Assembly (NCBI RefSeq): GCF_030272615.1
Contig: NC_081411.1
Span: 215,560,654-215,624,653, forward strand
Length of the DNA: 64,000 bases
Direction: 5' to 3'
Origin: Cryptomeria japonica
Lineage: Eukaryota; Streptophyta; Pinopsida; Cupressales; Cupressaceae
Below, piece after piece: positions 44,978 through 57,700 of this stretch (the first letter of the stretch is position 1; each line of letters opens with the position of its first letter). Both the position numbers and the translations under genes were made by a program. A model generated the notes under the pieces. That model saw only the letters and a program-made list of their open reading frames with translations, ran no database searches and was not told where the DNA came from.

Positions 44978-47900
44978 TCAATTGCTAGGGGCCATAAGGC
45001 CCATAGACTCTGAACACCATCTGAACTTCTCTATGCTCACGGCCTTAGTTAAAGCATCTGCAACATTCATCAAAGTTTCCACCTTAACCAGCTTCACCCT
45101 ACCATCTTCGACCATATCTCTAACAAAATGATACTGAACATCAATATGTTTGGTCCGGGCATGAAATGTCGGGTTCTTAGCTAGGCTAATTGCACTTTGA
45201 CTGTCACAGTAAACTGTCACTGTACCTTGTTTTATTCCAATATCCGAACACAGTCTCTTAAGCCAAATGGCCTCTTTACAAGCATGAGTAGCTGCCATAT
45301 ACTCTGCTTCAGTAGTGGATAGAGCAACCACAGCCTGTCGCTTACTCATCCAACTAATTGCACCACCAAACAAAGTAAACACATAAGCACTGGTGGATCT
45401 TCTGCTATCAATATCACCTGCCCAATCTGAATCCACATAACCATAGATATCAAGGGAAGTCATGTCTCCAACTGAATTACCATGATAACACAAAGAATAC
45501 TCTGAAGTACCCTTCAAATATCTGAAGACTCTTTTGACTACATCCCAATGAACTCTACCAGGATTAGACATATATCTAGAAAGTACTCCCACTGCTTGGG
45601 CAATGTCTGGTCTAGTACAGACCATAGCATACATCAAGCTTCCAACTGCACTCTGGTAAGGCACTCTGCTCATGTCTTCCATCTCCAATGGGGATGTAGG
45701 ACAATCTGAAACAGATAGTTTCGTTCCAACTGTAAAAGGAACACTCAATGGTCTACAATTCTGCATGTTGAACCTCTGTAACACTGAATTCACATACTTA
45801 CTCTGGCCTAGCCATAGCTTTCTGTTCACCCTATCTCTTCTAATTTCCATCCCAAGAATGTGTTTTGCTGCACCAAGATCTTTCATTTCAAATTTAGCAG
45901 CGAGCTGAGACTTCAGTTCTGAAATCATACCTTTCCCTTTACCAATGAATAACATATCATCAACATACAATGCAATGAATAAGAAATGATCACCATAAGA
46001 TTTATAATAAACACAGTGATCTGATTTAGAACGTTCAAATCCCAAACTCAACACATATGTATCAAATTTCTGGTACCACATCCTAAGACTTTGTTTGAGG
46101 CCATACAAAGATTTCTTCAATTTACAGACCAAATTACTTTTTCCTTTCACCACATAGTGCTCTGGCTGTGTCATATAAATATCTTCCTCCAAATCACCAT
46201 GAAGGAAAGCAGTTTTCACATCCATTTGCTCAACCTCTAAATCATAAGCAGTAGCAATAGAAAGCAAAAATCTAATGGACGTCATTTTTGCAACAGGAGA
46301 AAATATCTCACCGTAATCAACACCCTCAACCTGAGAGTAGCCTTTTGCAACCAATCTTGCTTTATACTTCTCAATGCTTCCATCTGAACCAATCTTTTTC
46401 TTGAACACCCATTTACAACCAACAGGTTTTCGTCCTTCAGGCAATGGTACAAGATCCCATGTATCATTCTTTTTCAAAGCTGCCATTTCTTCTTCCATAG
46501 CAATCTTCCAGGATTCTGCATCATTCATACCTAATGCCTCTTCTACAGATTTCGGTTCATCCACACTAGTATTCAGAGCAAAAATACATCTCCAATCATC
46601 AGGTGAATACCTTTCAGGTGGTTGTCTATGTCTTGTAGACCTTCGAACAAGCTGAGTTGGAGGTTCTTCCTCCTCTTCTGAAGATTCAAAGCTAGACGAG
46701 CTCTCCTCAAATTCTTGCCTATCTAGGGGTCTCGATTCAACTCTTTCAGGTGTAGAAGGAAGTTGAATCACATCTTCTTTTTTAGTCTGTTCTGGCTGCA
46801 ATGTAACAAAAGGAGACTTAATTTCTCTAAAAATAACACTTCTACTGTGAATTACCTTTTGTGCAACAGGGTCCCAAAGCTTGTATCCTTTCACACCATA
46901 ACTATACCCGATGAAGATACATTTCACAGCCTTGTTCTCTAACTTTGTTCGCTTCTCCTTTGGCACATGTGCATATGCCTCGCAACCAAAAACTCTAAGA
47001 TGTCTCAATGAAGGCTTGTGACCTGACCATGCTTCCATAGGCGTTTTATCAACAAGAGCTGATGTAGGAGACCTGTTAATCAGGTAGCAAGCAGTGGCAA
47101 CAGTTTCAGCCCAAAACTTTTGTTCGGGACCAGCACCACTCAACATACTCCTAGCCTTCTCCATCAGTGTCTTGTTCATTCTTTCTGCAACTCCATTTTG
47201 TTGTGGAGAATATGGAGTTGTCTTCTGCCTGTTAATTCCACAGTCTTTACAGAATCTATCAAAATCATTAGAGCAAAACTCACCGCCATTATCAGTTCTC
47301 AAACATTTTATTTTCTTTCCAGTCTGCAACTCAACCATTGCTTTAAATTCTTTAAAACGACTAAAAACTTAAGATTTACTCTTTAGAAAATATACCCATG
47401 TCCTTCTACTAAAATCATCAATAAATGAAACATAATATGTGGATTTTCCAATCGAAGAGACATCTACTGGACCAAACACATCAGAATGGATAAGATCCAA
47501 AACACCACAAGTTTTATGAGAACTCGAGTAAAATTGAACGCGGTTTTGTTTTCCATAAATGCAATGCTCACAGAAATCAAAGTCAAGATTACAATCATTC
47601 AAACCTTCAACAAGATTTTTATTTTTCAAGGTCCTTAGACCCTTTTCTCCAATGTGGCCAAGTCTCTGGTGCCATAACATAGTCTTCTCTGCAGGTAACT
47701 TTGCTTCAGACGAAAGAGCACCCTTAGGTACCCAAAAACCATTTCCATCTGCTGAAGGTAAAACCTTCAAATCTTCCAATGAAGTATCCACAGATTTACT
47801 TTTTACAGAAGTGCTATTACACTCAACAGTGTATGCTTCAAGCTTATACAAAGTGCCAAACATGACACCTCTAGCAACTACCATAGCACCCTTAATCATC

Positions 47901-49021
47901 TTACATCATATTTCAGAAAAGACTACCTGCACACCCGCATCTATCAGTTTGCTCACAGATAACAGGTTTCGTTTTAAACCAGGGATATGCAGCACACCAT
48001 TAATCCTTTTTATTCTACCATCAGAAAACCTGATTCTAACTTTACCTCGACCAACAATGTCTAGAGGTGAATCATCACCCAAGTACACCTTACCTCCATT
48101 AAATCCTTCATATTCAGAAAACCAATCTCTATTGGAAGTCATATGAAAAGATGCACCTGAGTCAATTAGCTAGGCATCATTACCTGCATGAGTCACCAAA
48201 GCTGCAATAAATGCATCGCCATCTTCCTTGTCGGACTCAGAATCAGAATCGAACTTTTTCTTTTTCTTCTTCTTTTCTTCTTTGCAGTCCTTACGGATGT
48301 GACTCGGTTTACCGGAATTCCAGCAAATGACTTTGGACTTTCCAAGAAATTTCGATCTCCCTTTGGATTTGGACTTGTCGCGCTTCTCATTCTTCTTGCC
48401 TTTCTCCTTAGGTCTTCCACGAACAGTTAGGGCTTCCTTTGAACTGATGGATACCTTCCTTCACATCTCTTCACTGAGTAGGGCACCCACCACGTCTTCA
48501 GATTTCAAAACAACAGAAGTACTACCGATAGCCATAACAAGAGAATCCCACGAATCAGGCAAAGAGCAAAGCAAGATCTGATATTTCTCCTCCTCGTCCA
48601 TCTTAACACCGACGGATACTAATTGAGCCACCAACATATTGAATGCTTCCAGGTGGTCTGCAATTCATCCACCTTCTTCCATCTTCAACGAATACAATTT
48701 CTTTCTTAAGAAAATTTGATTTAATAAAGATTTCACTTGATACATCTCACCAAGCTTAGTCCATAGCTTCTTTGCAGAGTTTTCTTCATGGACATTGATT
48801 AGAATAGAGTCTGCCAGGCACAGTCTGATTAGACCCTTGGCTTTCCAGTCCATAACATCATACTGAGCTACCGTAGTAGGATCTGAGGGCCTTTGGACAT
48901 TCGCATCAACAACATCCCAAAGATCTCGATCTATTAGCAGATCTTCCATCTTCAGCTTCCACATCTCAAAATTACTTCCATTAAATTTCTCCACCTCTAT
49001 TCTCCCTGACAAACTCGCCAT
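44978..49021 (-). pseudogene. gag-pol polyprotein of element G (Ty1/copia)
   Basis: A single - strand frame runs from ATG 49021. Gag has the UBN2-type start VEKFNGSNFEMWKLKMEDLL and a zinc knuckle CWNSGKPSHIRKDC whose second Cys is Ser. The protease site is LIDSGASFHMTSN. Integrase has a HHCC domain (WHQRLGHIGEKGL to CEHCIYGKQ) and HSDVFGP, IDDFSRRTW, RTDNGGEF and PQQNGVAER with its catalytic Glu. RT has WVFKKKIGSDGSIEKYKARL, VDVKTAFLHG-type MDVKTAFLHGDL and YVDDMLF. RNase H has DSDWAGDIDSRRSTSAY, SKRQAVVALSTTEAEYMA and YCDSQSAI. Stops are TGA 48665-48667, TGA 48461-48463, TAG 48170-48172, TGA 47906-47908 and TAA 47369-47371. The final 786 codons (47338-44978) are open. Confidence 0.95.
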
Positions 49022-49125
49022 CTGAATATTCCTGCAACAAGATCAAAAAGTGTCTTCTGCACAAGCTCCCACTCAAATCTGGATTAGTTCAAAAAACCCA
49101 ACTGCCCACAATTGAAACCAAAGGT

Positions 49126-49143
49126 GATCAGGCTCTGATACCA
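49126..49143 (-). promoter_or_regulatory. Primer-binding site of element G, initiator-Met tRNA
   Basis: On the - strand TGGTATCAGAGCCTGATC follows the 5' LTR after two bases. The first 12 bases are the standard plant copia site. Confidence 0.92.
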
Positions 49144-49145
49144 CT

Positions 49146-50039
49146 TGTAAGGAAGTTAAGTAGTGGAAACAACTTCCTACACTAACCTTGAGAGGAGGGT
49201 ATTGCAAAACTTTTTCAGATCATTACAACAGTTACAGAAAATAGAAATAGATATAATAGCAATCATACCACAACACAGTGATTTATGTGGGGAAAACCCT
49301 TTCGGGAGAAAAACCCCACCCTCCAAAAGCAGCTCAATATTTTATTCAGCAATCAAAAACAGATTACAACATACTTGCAGAGCAAGCTCTTCACAGGAGT
49401 ACCACTAATCAGAGATTCAGAGGCAACTCAATAGCCATAAGACTCTTACACACAACTTCTATCTCACACACCTCATAAATAGGAGATATAATACAAGAAA
49501 CCGTCAAACGGTATTACAAAACCATGGGCTAAAACCACCCAATAAGGTGTAGCCGACCTTATCTCCTTTCTAGACGCCCTATGACATGTTAAAGCACACA
49601 TCAACATGTGTCGCTCCCTTTTACAGCTCATTTATGTATTCGATACAAATTATTTTTCCTATTTCAGGAGTACAAACTTCCGGAGGCCATAACTTGAGAA
49701 CCGGGTGTCCGATTGACGAACCGTTTGAAGCGCCAGAAAGCTCGCGAAGTGCTCTATCACCTCGTAACCAGCTTTGTCGGTTATGGCCATTTTTCAGGGC
49801 ATTTCGGAGCCTCTAAAGTCTCCAAAATTAAGTTTAAATATTTTATTGCACCCCTCCAAGATGAAAACTTTAATATCTTCAAAACTAGCTGTGACCTTGC
49901 GACGCAACTTTACCGGAATGCTTATCTAGCCAACCAGAAGCTTCAGGGAGAGTTTCGCACCATTTCATGCTCAAATGAAAACTTACTATAAATAGTAACC
50001 TCGCATAAATGCAAGGTTGAGACACCATTTTTCCAAACA
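49146..50039 (-). repeat. 5' LTR of element G, 894 bp
   Basis: The same length and termini as 44028-44921. The copy is followed by TATAT at 50040-50044. Confidence 0.94.
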
Positions 50040-50044
50040 TATAT

Positions 50045-52448
50045 TCCGCCGGTGTGAGTAATTTATTTGCTTGTAGTGACCTCTGGTAGGTCATTTTGTG
50101 TTTGAATTTCTCTAAGCAAAGGTTTGGGTTGCTCAACTATTGTCGGTGGCACTGTCTCTGCATGAACCTGTTCCTGTGAGGGAGCCTGTTGCTTTGTCTG
50201 TTTCTCAGTGTTGTCCACTGTTGGTTTTTCTTCTGTGTTGCCTATTGCTGGTGGCCCAGTTGCTACATCTGTTTTCCCTGTTGATTCCTTATCTATCACA
50301 ATATTGACTTTCTGAGTGTCAATGTTCATTGTATATAACACCTCAAAATCAAGATTTGTGTCCTTATGTGGTATGTCCATACTCTCACTAGCCGCTTGTT
50401 TGTCAGTAGTAATTACCGGTGGAGTGTCTAGAGGTGGTGGGGATAAGTTGTCTATTATTTTTTATGCTGGGTGGTCCACCAACCTTTCCTTTTCCCTTAT
50501 CCTTTTGATATACCTTGATGGTTTTAGGGCTTCGATACTCTTCCTTCTTTTCTTTCTCTACAAGGAATATGTCCCATGCATTAGTTGTTTCTTCTGTTAC
50601 CTCATTCATTCTACCTACAATCAGTGCTACATGTCGGTGAGCAGTTGAAAATACTAACCGTTAACCTCAGAGATCAATTGATCTATCTCTTCAGGTGAGT
50701 TGACAGGATGTACAGCAAGTAGTTTTTCAATTTTTATTTTCTTATCAAGCTCAACAATAGCTTGCCTTCTAGCTTCTAGCCTTTTGTACAGTTCTATCGG
50801 TATTTCATCAACAACTTGCATCAAAAATTTCTTGTTGATATCTAAGTGTAGGATTACATTGTTTTCTAATTTCTCCTTGTCATCATCGGATAATGTGTCA
50901 TATAATTTGTTGATGTTTTTCAACTTTCCATCCTTTGTTATTTCATTGAGAAGTTTGTCAATGGGAGCAACGATTTGTTGAGTCTTTTTCTTAGGAGTCA
51001 TCTTCTTTACCGGAGGCTTTACTGCCTGCTGCTTTTGTCTTGTTTTTCTAGGAGAAGGTGAGGGTACCGGTGAAGGTTTCCTTTTCCTTTCAACTCTTTT
51101 GAATTTAGCCAGTATGTCACTCTTAGAGGAAGTTGCAACTGGTGACAGATGAACTTCCGATTGAAGTCCTTCCAAATCACCTTCCTTTATACCAGTTTGC
51201 TTTAACACATCTTCTTTGATAGATTTTGGTTGTCAGGTTCCTTTTCTGACAGTTGCCTCAACCTTCTTAACTCTTTTCCTTGATTGAATTTAGCTTTCTA
51301 CAGTTTCAGTACTACCAAATACTTCTTCTTTAGGTTCCTTAGGAGCTTCTAGGAGGGCTTTTGCATATGTTTCTATTATGTTGTCATCAGTCTCATACCC
51401 CATTTTAGTTACCCAAATGGTTCTTGGGATAACTGCCTCCATCCATATTTCATCTTTCGTTATAACAAAATAGATTTCATCCTTATACTTGTCCACAATT
51501 TCTTGTGATAGTCTAACTCTTGTTTTCATTCGGGCCTTTAGTGCTTGAAAATATTCATTTAGGTTCTTCTCACGGTTCTCTCCCATGTTGTTCAACAATT
51601 ATGATAGTTTTTTTCCTACTGATATATCAAATCCAAAATCTCTAGCACCAATACCGGGTTCTTGTTTGGTTATATACAGCATCAGACAAACAAGCAGATT
51701 TCCAAATCTAAATGTTCCCTTTTTGTCTTACTTTATCTTTCCCAAATTATCTATTAGCTCATCTTTAAGCCATTCGCACACATCTATTCTTGCATTTTTA
51801 TTAATCATATCATAGGCACTTTTAATACGTAGGCTAGAAACTAAGTTTAACCTATTAGCATGTGTAGCCTTATAACCTAAGATCATACTGATAAATCTAA
51901 TATTTACATATGTTACATCATTTACCCTTAGAGATCTCTTATCAAATGTTGCACCTATTAGTTTTGTCACTAGGTCATTTGAGGCCTTCTTAGTTTTGTC
52001 AGGTCTGTTACCGGTGGAGGGTAACCCTGTCACAGCTTTGATAACTTCCTTAGTGATTTTATGAATAGAGTCCAACCAGAAGAATGCACCATGTACCCTG
52101 CTTAGCACAATTCTTATGATATCCTTGGGAAAATTTGGGATACTAAGAATTTATGTGAAACCTAGGGTTTCTATTATCTTGTGTTCAAGTTTGATATTTT
52201 CGGATTCATCACAAATTACAGATTTATATATTCTTAATTTCCTCATCACCTATTTCCTCTATGTGACAATGTATATACATTCTAGGGTCTTCAACAAAAA
52301 CTACTCCCTTAGAAATTTTAGAAAATGCACCAATGTTATCATCTTTCTTGGCAATTTCAGGAACTAACTAGAATACGAGTCTAGGGCGTTTGATAACTTT
52401 GACGACAGTAGGGTTTGTAATGAATTCAGGAGTAGATGAAGAGGCCAT
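50045..52448 (-). pseudogene. Element D ORF2, N-terminal and middle part, unknown family
   Basis: The ATG at 52448 sits in a good context (AACCATGGC) after about 450 bp of non-coding sequence. It opens MASSSTPEFITNPTVVKVIK, then VVFVEDPRMYIHCHIEEIGD. After a frame slip near 52230 come VHGAFFWLDSIHKITKEVI and IKAVTGLP, VNDVTYVNIRFISMILGY and CEWLKDELIDNLGKI (52108-51728), then a helical segment 51598-51290. A basic Pro/Lys/Ser-rich region with predicted coiled coil (51208-50654) and a Gln/Pro/Thr-rich tail (to 50063) follow. With the part beyond element G the protein would exceed 900 residues. No pol motif is seen. It may relate to the 'putative plant transposon protein' group, but I cannot confirm that. 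Confidence 0.6.
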
Positions 52449-52930
52449 GGTTATAAATACCTTTATCTACCTTAAGGAGTGATTGCTTGATGAACTGCTT
52501 TGCTAAGGATGCCTTCGTTCAGAAATTTCGCGCTCTTGAAAGTTTGAATGCTCGGTGAATGAAAATGGAGCTAAAACACTTACTTTATAATGTTATTTTC
52601 TCCAACTACCACATTTAATGCTCATCGGTTAAGTCATAACTTAACTCATCTGCCAGTATAGATGTAATTTCAACTTCTTACCATCAACCAAGGGAATAAT
52701 AGCATGTTTTTCATTTAGTTGCTAAACCCCCAAAGGATTTTCTTTCAGTTAGATGAAGAGTCTCCTGCCGGTGGAGGAGTATTCCCATCAACATTTTGAT
52801 CTGACTTTCTGATCCATTATTTTGAGAGTTCTTCCTTTACCTCTTCAACCTTTTCTTTACCTTTTAAACTCGGACCTTTATTGTTTACCGGAGATGTCTT
52901 CTACAAAATTTTGCAATATGTCCAATCTTG

Positions 52931-53830
52931 TTACAAGCATAACAAGTCACATTGTTTTTCTGAATTGCTTTCCCATATCCTATGTCGGTGTGTGTCCTGC
53001 AATTGATTAGATAGATGTCCAAATCTTCCACAAACATAGCATCTTACATTCATTCTACAGTTTTCTGAATTATGACCAACTTTGTTGCATTTTGAACATT
53101 GACCGGTGGGTGGATTAGTGTCCTGATAGTTTCTAGATCTACACTGATTTGCTCTATGACCATACTTGTTACAATTAAAGCATTTTCCATTGAATTTGTA
53201 AGCAGTAGGTTGTCTTATCGGTTTGCTATGATCATGTTTGTTTGCAGTACCGGAGCTTTCACCAGTTTCAAAGCCAAGGCCATTTGTATCACCATTTCGT
53301 TTCTGATTCTTCAGCATCTCATCCAATTCTTCTGAACTTTTCTTGAATTTCTCTTTGTGTTGAATCATAGCAACCAGTTCACCTTCCAAGATTCATTTAT
53401 GTCTCATGAGTTCATTTGTATCATTTTGTGTATGCATCAAGTCTGTCTTCAACATATCATTTTCATGACTGAGTCTTAAATTTTCATTTTCGGCATCATT
53501 CAATCTTCTAACCAAGTCTTTTTCATTCTTCTTCCAATTTTCAGTTTCTTTACAAAATCTCATAGTCATATCTTGCATCCCATTCTACATTGTACTGTTT
53601 TCTTGTCTCGGTTTGTTCACCAAATCATTAAGATTTTCTTTCTCATCTTCATCTTTCTGCATCTTTTCACAAAGTTCTCTCTTCTTATTCCTTGCTATGG
53701 TGAAATTTTCTTGAAGTCCTTGAATATTGTCCTGTGCAGCCTTCAGATTGTCTTCCAGTTTTATATTCTTCAATTTTTCTGTATCATAGTCTGAAAGAGC
53801 ATTTTATAATTGCTTCCTCAAGCTTTCCAT
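52931..53830 (-). pseudogene. Element D ORF1: coiled coil plus four zinc knuckles
   Basis: The - strand frame runs from ATG 53830, 70 bases after the primer site. It encodes about 170 residues of Glu/Lys/Asn-rich predicted coiled coil, with stops near 53806, 53585 and 53393. Then come zinc knuckles CFNCNKYGHRANQC, CSKCNKVGHNSENC and CYVCGRFGHLSNQ. A one-base indel inside the third knuckle (about 52995) shifts the frame. A fourth knuckle, CYACNKIGHIAKFC, is readable in the shifted frame at about 52950-52909. CCHC knuckles bind RNA, so this is probably a gag-type nucleocapsid protein. There is no UBN2 capsid core. Confidence 0.72.
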
Positions 53831-53879
53831 CTCTACCAGTGTCAAGATCTTCCTCAAGCTATTAGGCTTTTGAAAATAG

Positions 53880-53899
53880 AGGACCAAGCTCTGATACCA
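53880..53899 (-). promoter_or_regulatory. Primer-binding site of element D, initiator-Met tRNA
   Basis: On the - strand TGGTATCAGAGCTTGGTCC begins two bases inside the 5' LTR end. TGGTATCAGAGC is the canonical site. Confidence 0.92.
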
Positions 53900-53901
53900 A
53901 T

Positions 53902-54700
53902 TGTTAGGATTCCCAAAGATACTGACAGAGGGGGTGAATCAGTATCTAACCGGTTGATTAATTTTCTTGACTTAAAACATGAAAAGCATATCAAAATTGT
54001 GTATCGGTAAACCAGAAATAATACAGCAATCAAGAACAATAACAACAACATGAGAAGCACACCATAACACAGTATTTTAACGAGGAAACCTGGTGTGGGA
54101 AAAACCTCGGTGGGATTTGTGACCCACAATATTCGCTTACTGGCTAATAAGAGAATATTACTGCTACAATAGGGGCCTGCACATGCAGGAAGGCCAAGTG
54201 CCTAAAGCTCACTGCTCAATTACAAAAGGAAGTCACACTGACTTATAAAATTGGATTATACAAATCCAATGTCTTGTACTACTTCAGATTAGCATCTCCT
54301 ATGCCAGATTTATTACCGGTTTAAGCTCTGCTACATACATAAACCCATGTCCTAATAATTCGCATATTAGGTCTGCCTTAATCCTTCGCTTCAATACTTA
54401 TCCATCTATTACAAAATGATCTACAATGATCTCATACATATATGAGTCATATTACAACTCGCTATGTTGGCTTACGATGTTTTTATAATTAATTACAAAT
54501 TACATTTTAAATAAAATTGAAGTCGGCCAAGGTGTCGGTATCTTTCCTTTCACTTTCGGTGATTTGTGTGCCAGTGTAGAGTCTTTCTGTGCCAGTGTTG
54601 GTTTCTTTGTCTTGTCGATATCATAAGATTGCAAGGTTGCCATCAATGACAAAACCTTCAATCACGTACAATTTTTCATTAGAGTGTGTATTTTCCAACA
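53902..54700 (-). repeat. 5' LTR of element D, 799 bp
   Basis: Direct partner of 42195-42993. On the - strand it begins TGTTGGAAAATAC. Confidence 0.92.
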
Positions 54701-54705
54701 CTTAT

Positions 54706-57700
54706 GTTTATGCTTTACTATTATAGAATCAAAACTATGTACATTTTCATGTTCACTAGTATCGATATATTTTATCTTGTGACCTATGTCATCTTCTCCA
54801 AGAACTATAAATCTTAATGTTGGATTATTATTTGCATTAAAAGTCATCATTTGTAGTGATAAATGGTACAAGATTACTCTCACAATGTTTGCTTCCACTA
54901 TTTATGTAACTATTTCAAACGTACGTGTATGGAAATGCAAAATCTATAATAACAATCAAGATTCCTATTTGTTTCAACTTGAAGAGTAGTTGATGTCATA
55001 ATGTTTCTACTCTTGCATTGTGTCTTAGCATGTCACTTATGTAATTTGTAATCTGTTAATGGAAATATACAAAAAATTCTTATCATTTTGTGTGTAGGCA
55101 ACAAATTCAATTTTACTACTTTACTTATTTATGCGCATAAAATAGAGATGCATGTTATTAAAATGATAGTAATTAGAAAATATTCAATTCATATTTTGAA
55201 ATAATATTAGTTAAAAAAAATTAAACAATAATAAAATATTAACAATGCAGAAATATTGACTATCCAATTCTTATATGAAATATAAGAATTAATTACATTA
55301 TACTTTGTCTTTGATAAGCTTGTGTGAATTGAAATACTTGATAGCACAATTAATTAAGTACCGATAGAGTATATGGATTTCTTGTGTTGTAGCTTTTTAA
55401 TAAAACCAAAAAAGGTCAAAACCAAGGGAAACCAACTTCAATAATTGTTCGATACTTATATATCATAGGTACAACACACTTCCTTTTGTTTACAGCTACA
55501 AATTTCATATTTTAAAAATTAATGAAGAAAATATCCCTAGAAACATGAAAGAGGAAAAGAGATCATCATTTCAAACAAATATTCAATACCGAAAAAAATT
55601 TAAACATGTGAAATAGATTATGTAGTAGCAAATCAAGTATTTAAGGGCATTTGGAAATTGTGGGAATAAAAAACAAGTTTGGCACTCTAAAATCAACTTA
55701 GAATTATAGACATAATCTAGTTGCATAGACATACAAAAAAATTAAAAACTTTTACAAGGCATCCAAAATTTAGGTCCACATACTACTAGAACATTCAATT
55801 TTTTAATGAACAAAAAACTAGTGAAAAGAAAGGGAAATGAGCTTTGGTTATTGTTGAAGACATAAAAATCACAAGCACACCATATTTCCCTCCATCTACC
55901 ATTACAATTGTCATATTAGGTTCAAAAAAAGGAGTTCACACTTCTTATATTGTAATCATTCAATGCATGAATTACAAACCATTCAATCTGCATAATGTCT
56001 TTAAAATTATTTTACTATTCACATATGATAACTTGACATAAATTTTTTGTTCAATTTTTTATTAATAGTTCTGATATGCAATATTCAAAATACTAATGAT
56101 CTTGTGACTTTGTCAACGTATTTTACAAAATTATTTTCTTTCAAATTGTGCACAACACAATTTATTTGTTACTTGAATATACAAAAGGATATTATTATGT
56201 AAAAAACATATTTAATGCCCTCCTTACTCTTCTTACCCTTTGCACTTGATCCTTAAAATCAAAAAGGTATTTCAAACTGATTATTTTCATTCAAAATATT
56301 GAAGTGTTTTACATTTTTGTAATACATTTTCTACAGGTCATCAAAATACCATGTGTACATAGTAGTATAGTAGTCCAAAACATGAAAGTATGGTTATCCC
56401 TATCTATCACACTAACCTACCATTTGAGCTATGTGCCCTCTTTTTAGAAATGTGCATCGTATTTGTCATGCTTATGATAATGAAGGGCACTCCTCTATTC
56501 ATTACATAATTGATTTGCAATGTAGTACTATTCTACTACTTCTTTGCATGGGCCATTCTACACTGAACTAGAAATGAAGGACACTAATGGTACAAAAAAA
56601 CATCTCTCTAAAATGGCCTAATGGAATTCTATAAAGGGGTTTCAAAATCCAGAAAAAATATGCAGAGACTGCTTAAAAAATCAAGTCCTATGTCATGTAT
56701 GTCCAAATAATCCAATTACAAGGTACAAGGAAACTGTAATAGTTTCTCAAGTCAACTTTTCTTTCCATATGTTGATCATCCTTCTAATATAAACCATGTT
56801 GTTCCCTTGATGACTAATGAAACTACTCACAAAATTATAGTCTTCTATCCTAAATCTATTGTGCATAGTTCCATTGACATTTACAATGTAACTTAAATGA
56901 ATGTAAAGGGTGATTACATTTTATCAACTGATACTTTGGACTTTTTTCTATCAAATTCATCCAACCCAATAGTGGTGAATGCATCTACAATCAATGCTTA
57001 TCCAGCTATTGTCTTGTTGGATGAAATTGTCCACAAATACTTATCACTGGGCCAAATTTCGTTGACATTATTGAAGGTAAACATGAGAATTGTGCAAATC
57101 AAATTACTTCACCTTATTTCACATTTGTAGCTCTACAAAATGTGTCAGACTTGGATTCTAAGTCTATATACTTGGAGTAAATCACCAGTGTGATACTTAA
57201 TTCCACATGATTTCTCTAATTTTGGGTATTTCTAGTTAGTAACTCAATTCACTAACAATTTCTTCTAATCATATATTGTAGACAATATTCAAGTTTGTCT
57301 TCAATCGAATGCTCTATGCCATGAAGGTTAAATACTTTCTACTGAGCTGAATACAATTGGAAAATTCTCTAAAGTGCAAGGCATGTTCAGTCACCACTTC
57401 AATAATAAAAAATCAATTCAAAGTCAATGCAATGACTACAATTTCTTCAAACAGAAAGCTCCTAGCCTACCACGGGAAAGAAAACAATGTTGTCAGATAT
57501 GTTCACAAGTTGCATTAGAGATGCAACAACTAAAGAAGAACTTGGCAAAGATAGAGAAGAAAGCTTAAAGGAATTGAAAAGATACAATGTCAAATTATGC
57601 ACATATTTGCAACACATTGTTAGTCCTTTAATGTCTTTAGTTGTGCAAACAAGTCGCCACTCCTTCTAATCTAGGGAAATTTCACAGAATGTGCAAATGA

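Larger units (their letters stand above)
44028..50039 (-). mobile_element. Element G: Ty1/copia retrotransposon nested in element D
   Basis: Two 894-bp LTRs (44028-44921 and 49146-50039), differing at about 3% of sites by eye, are flanked by TATAT on both sides. The primer site matches initiator-Met tRNA. One - strand frame encodes gag, protease, integrase, RT and RNase H in the copia order. The whole element is 6012 bp. Five in-frame stops are the only breaks seen in about 1348 codons, so this is a young, nearly intact copy. Confidence 0.95.
42195..54700 (-). mobile_element. Element D: pol-less LTR retrotransposon with two long ORFs, split by element G
   Basis: Two 799-bp LTRs (42195-42993 and 53902-54700) enclose, on the - strand, an initiator-Met primer site, ORF1, ORF2 and a polypurine tract. 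Flanks are CCTAT (42190-42194) and CTTAT (54701-54705), a target duplication with one substitution. Without nested element G its length is about 6.5 kb. No RT, RNase H or integrase motifs are seen outside G. The leader resembles that of copia element F, so D appears to be a copia-derived non-autonomous element. Confidence 0.87.

Noticed and set aside
56897-57568. + strand open frames in the right-hand spacer
   Set aside because: Short, separated by stops, and without any recognisable family motif. Not enough to call a gene.
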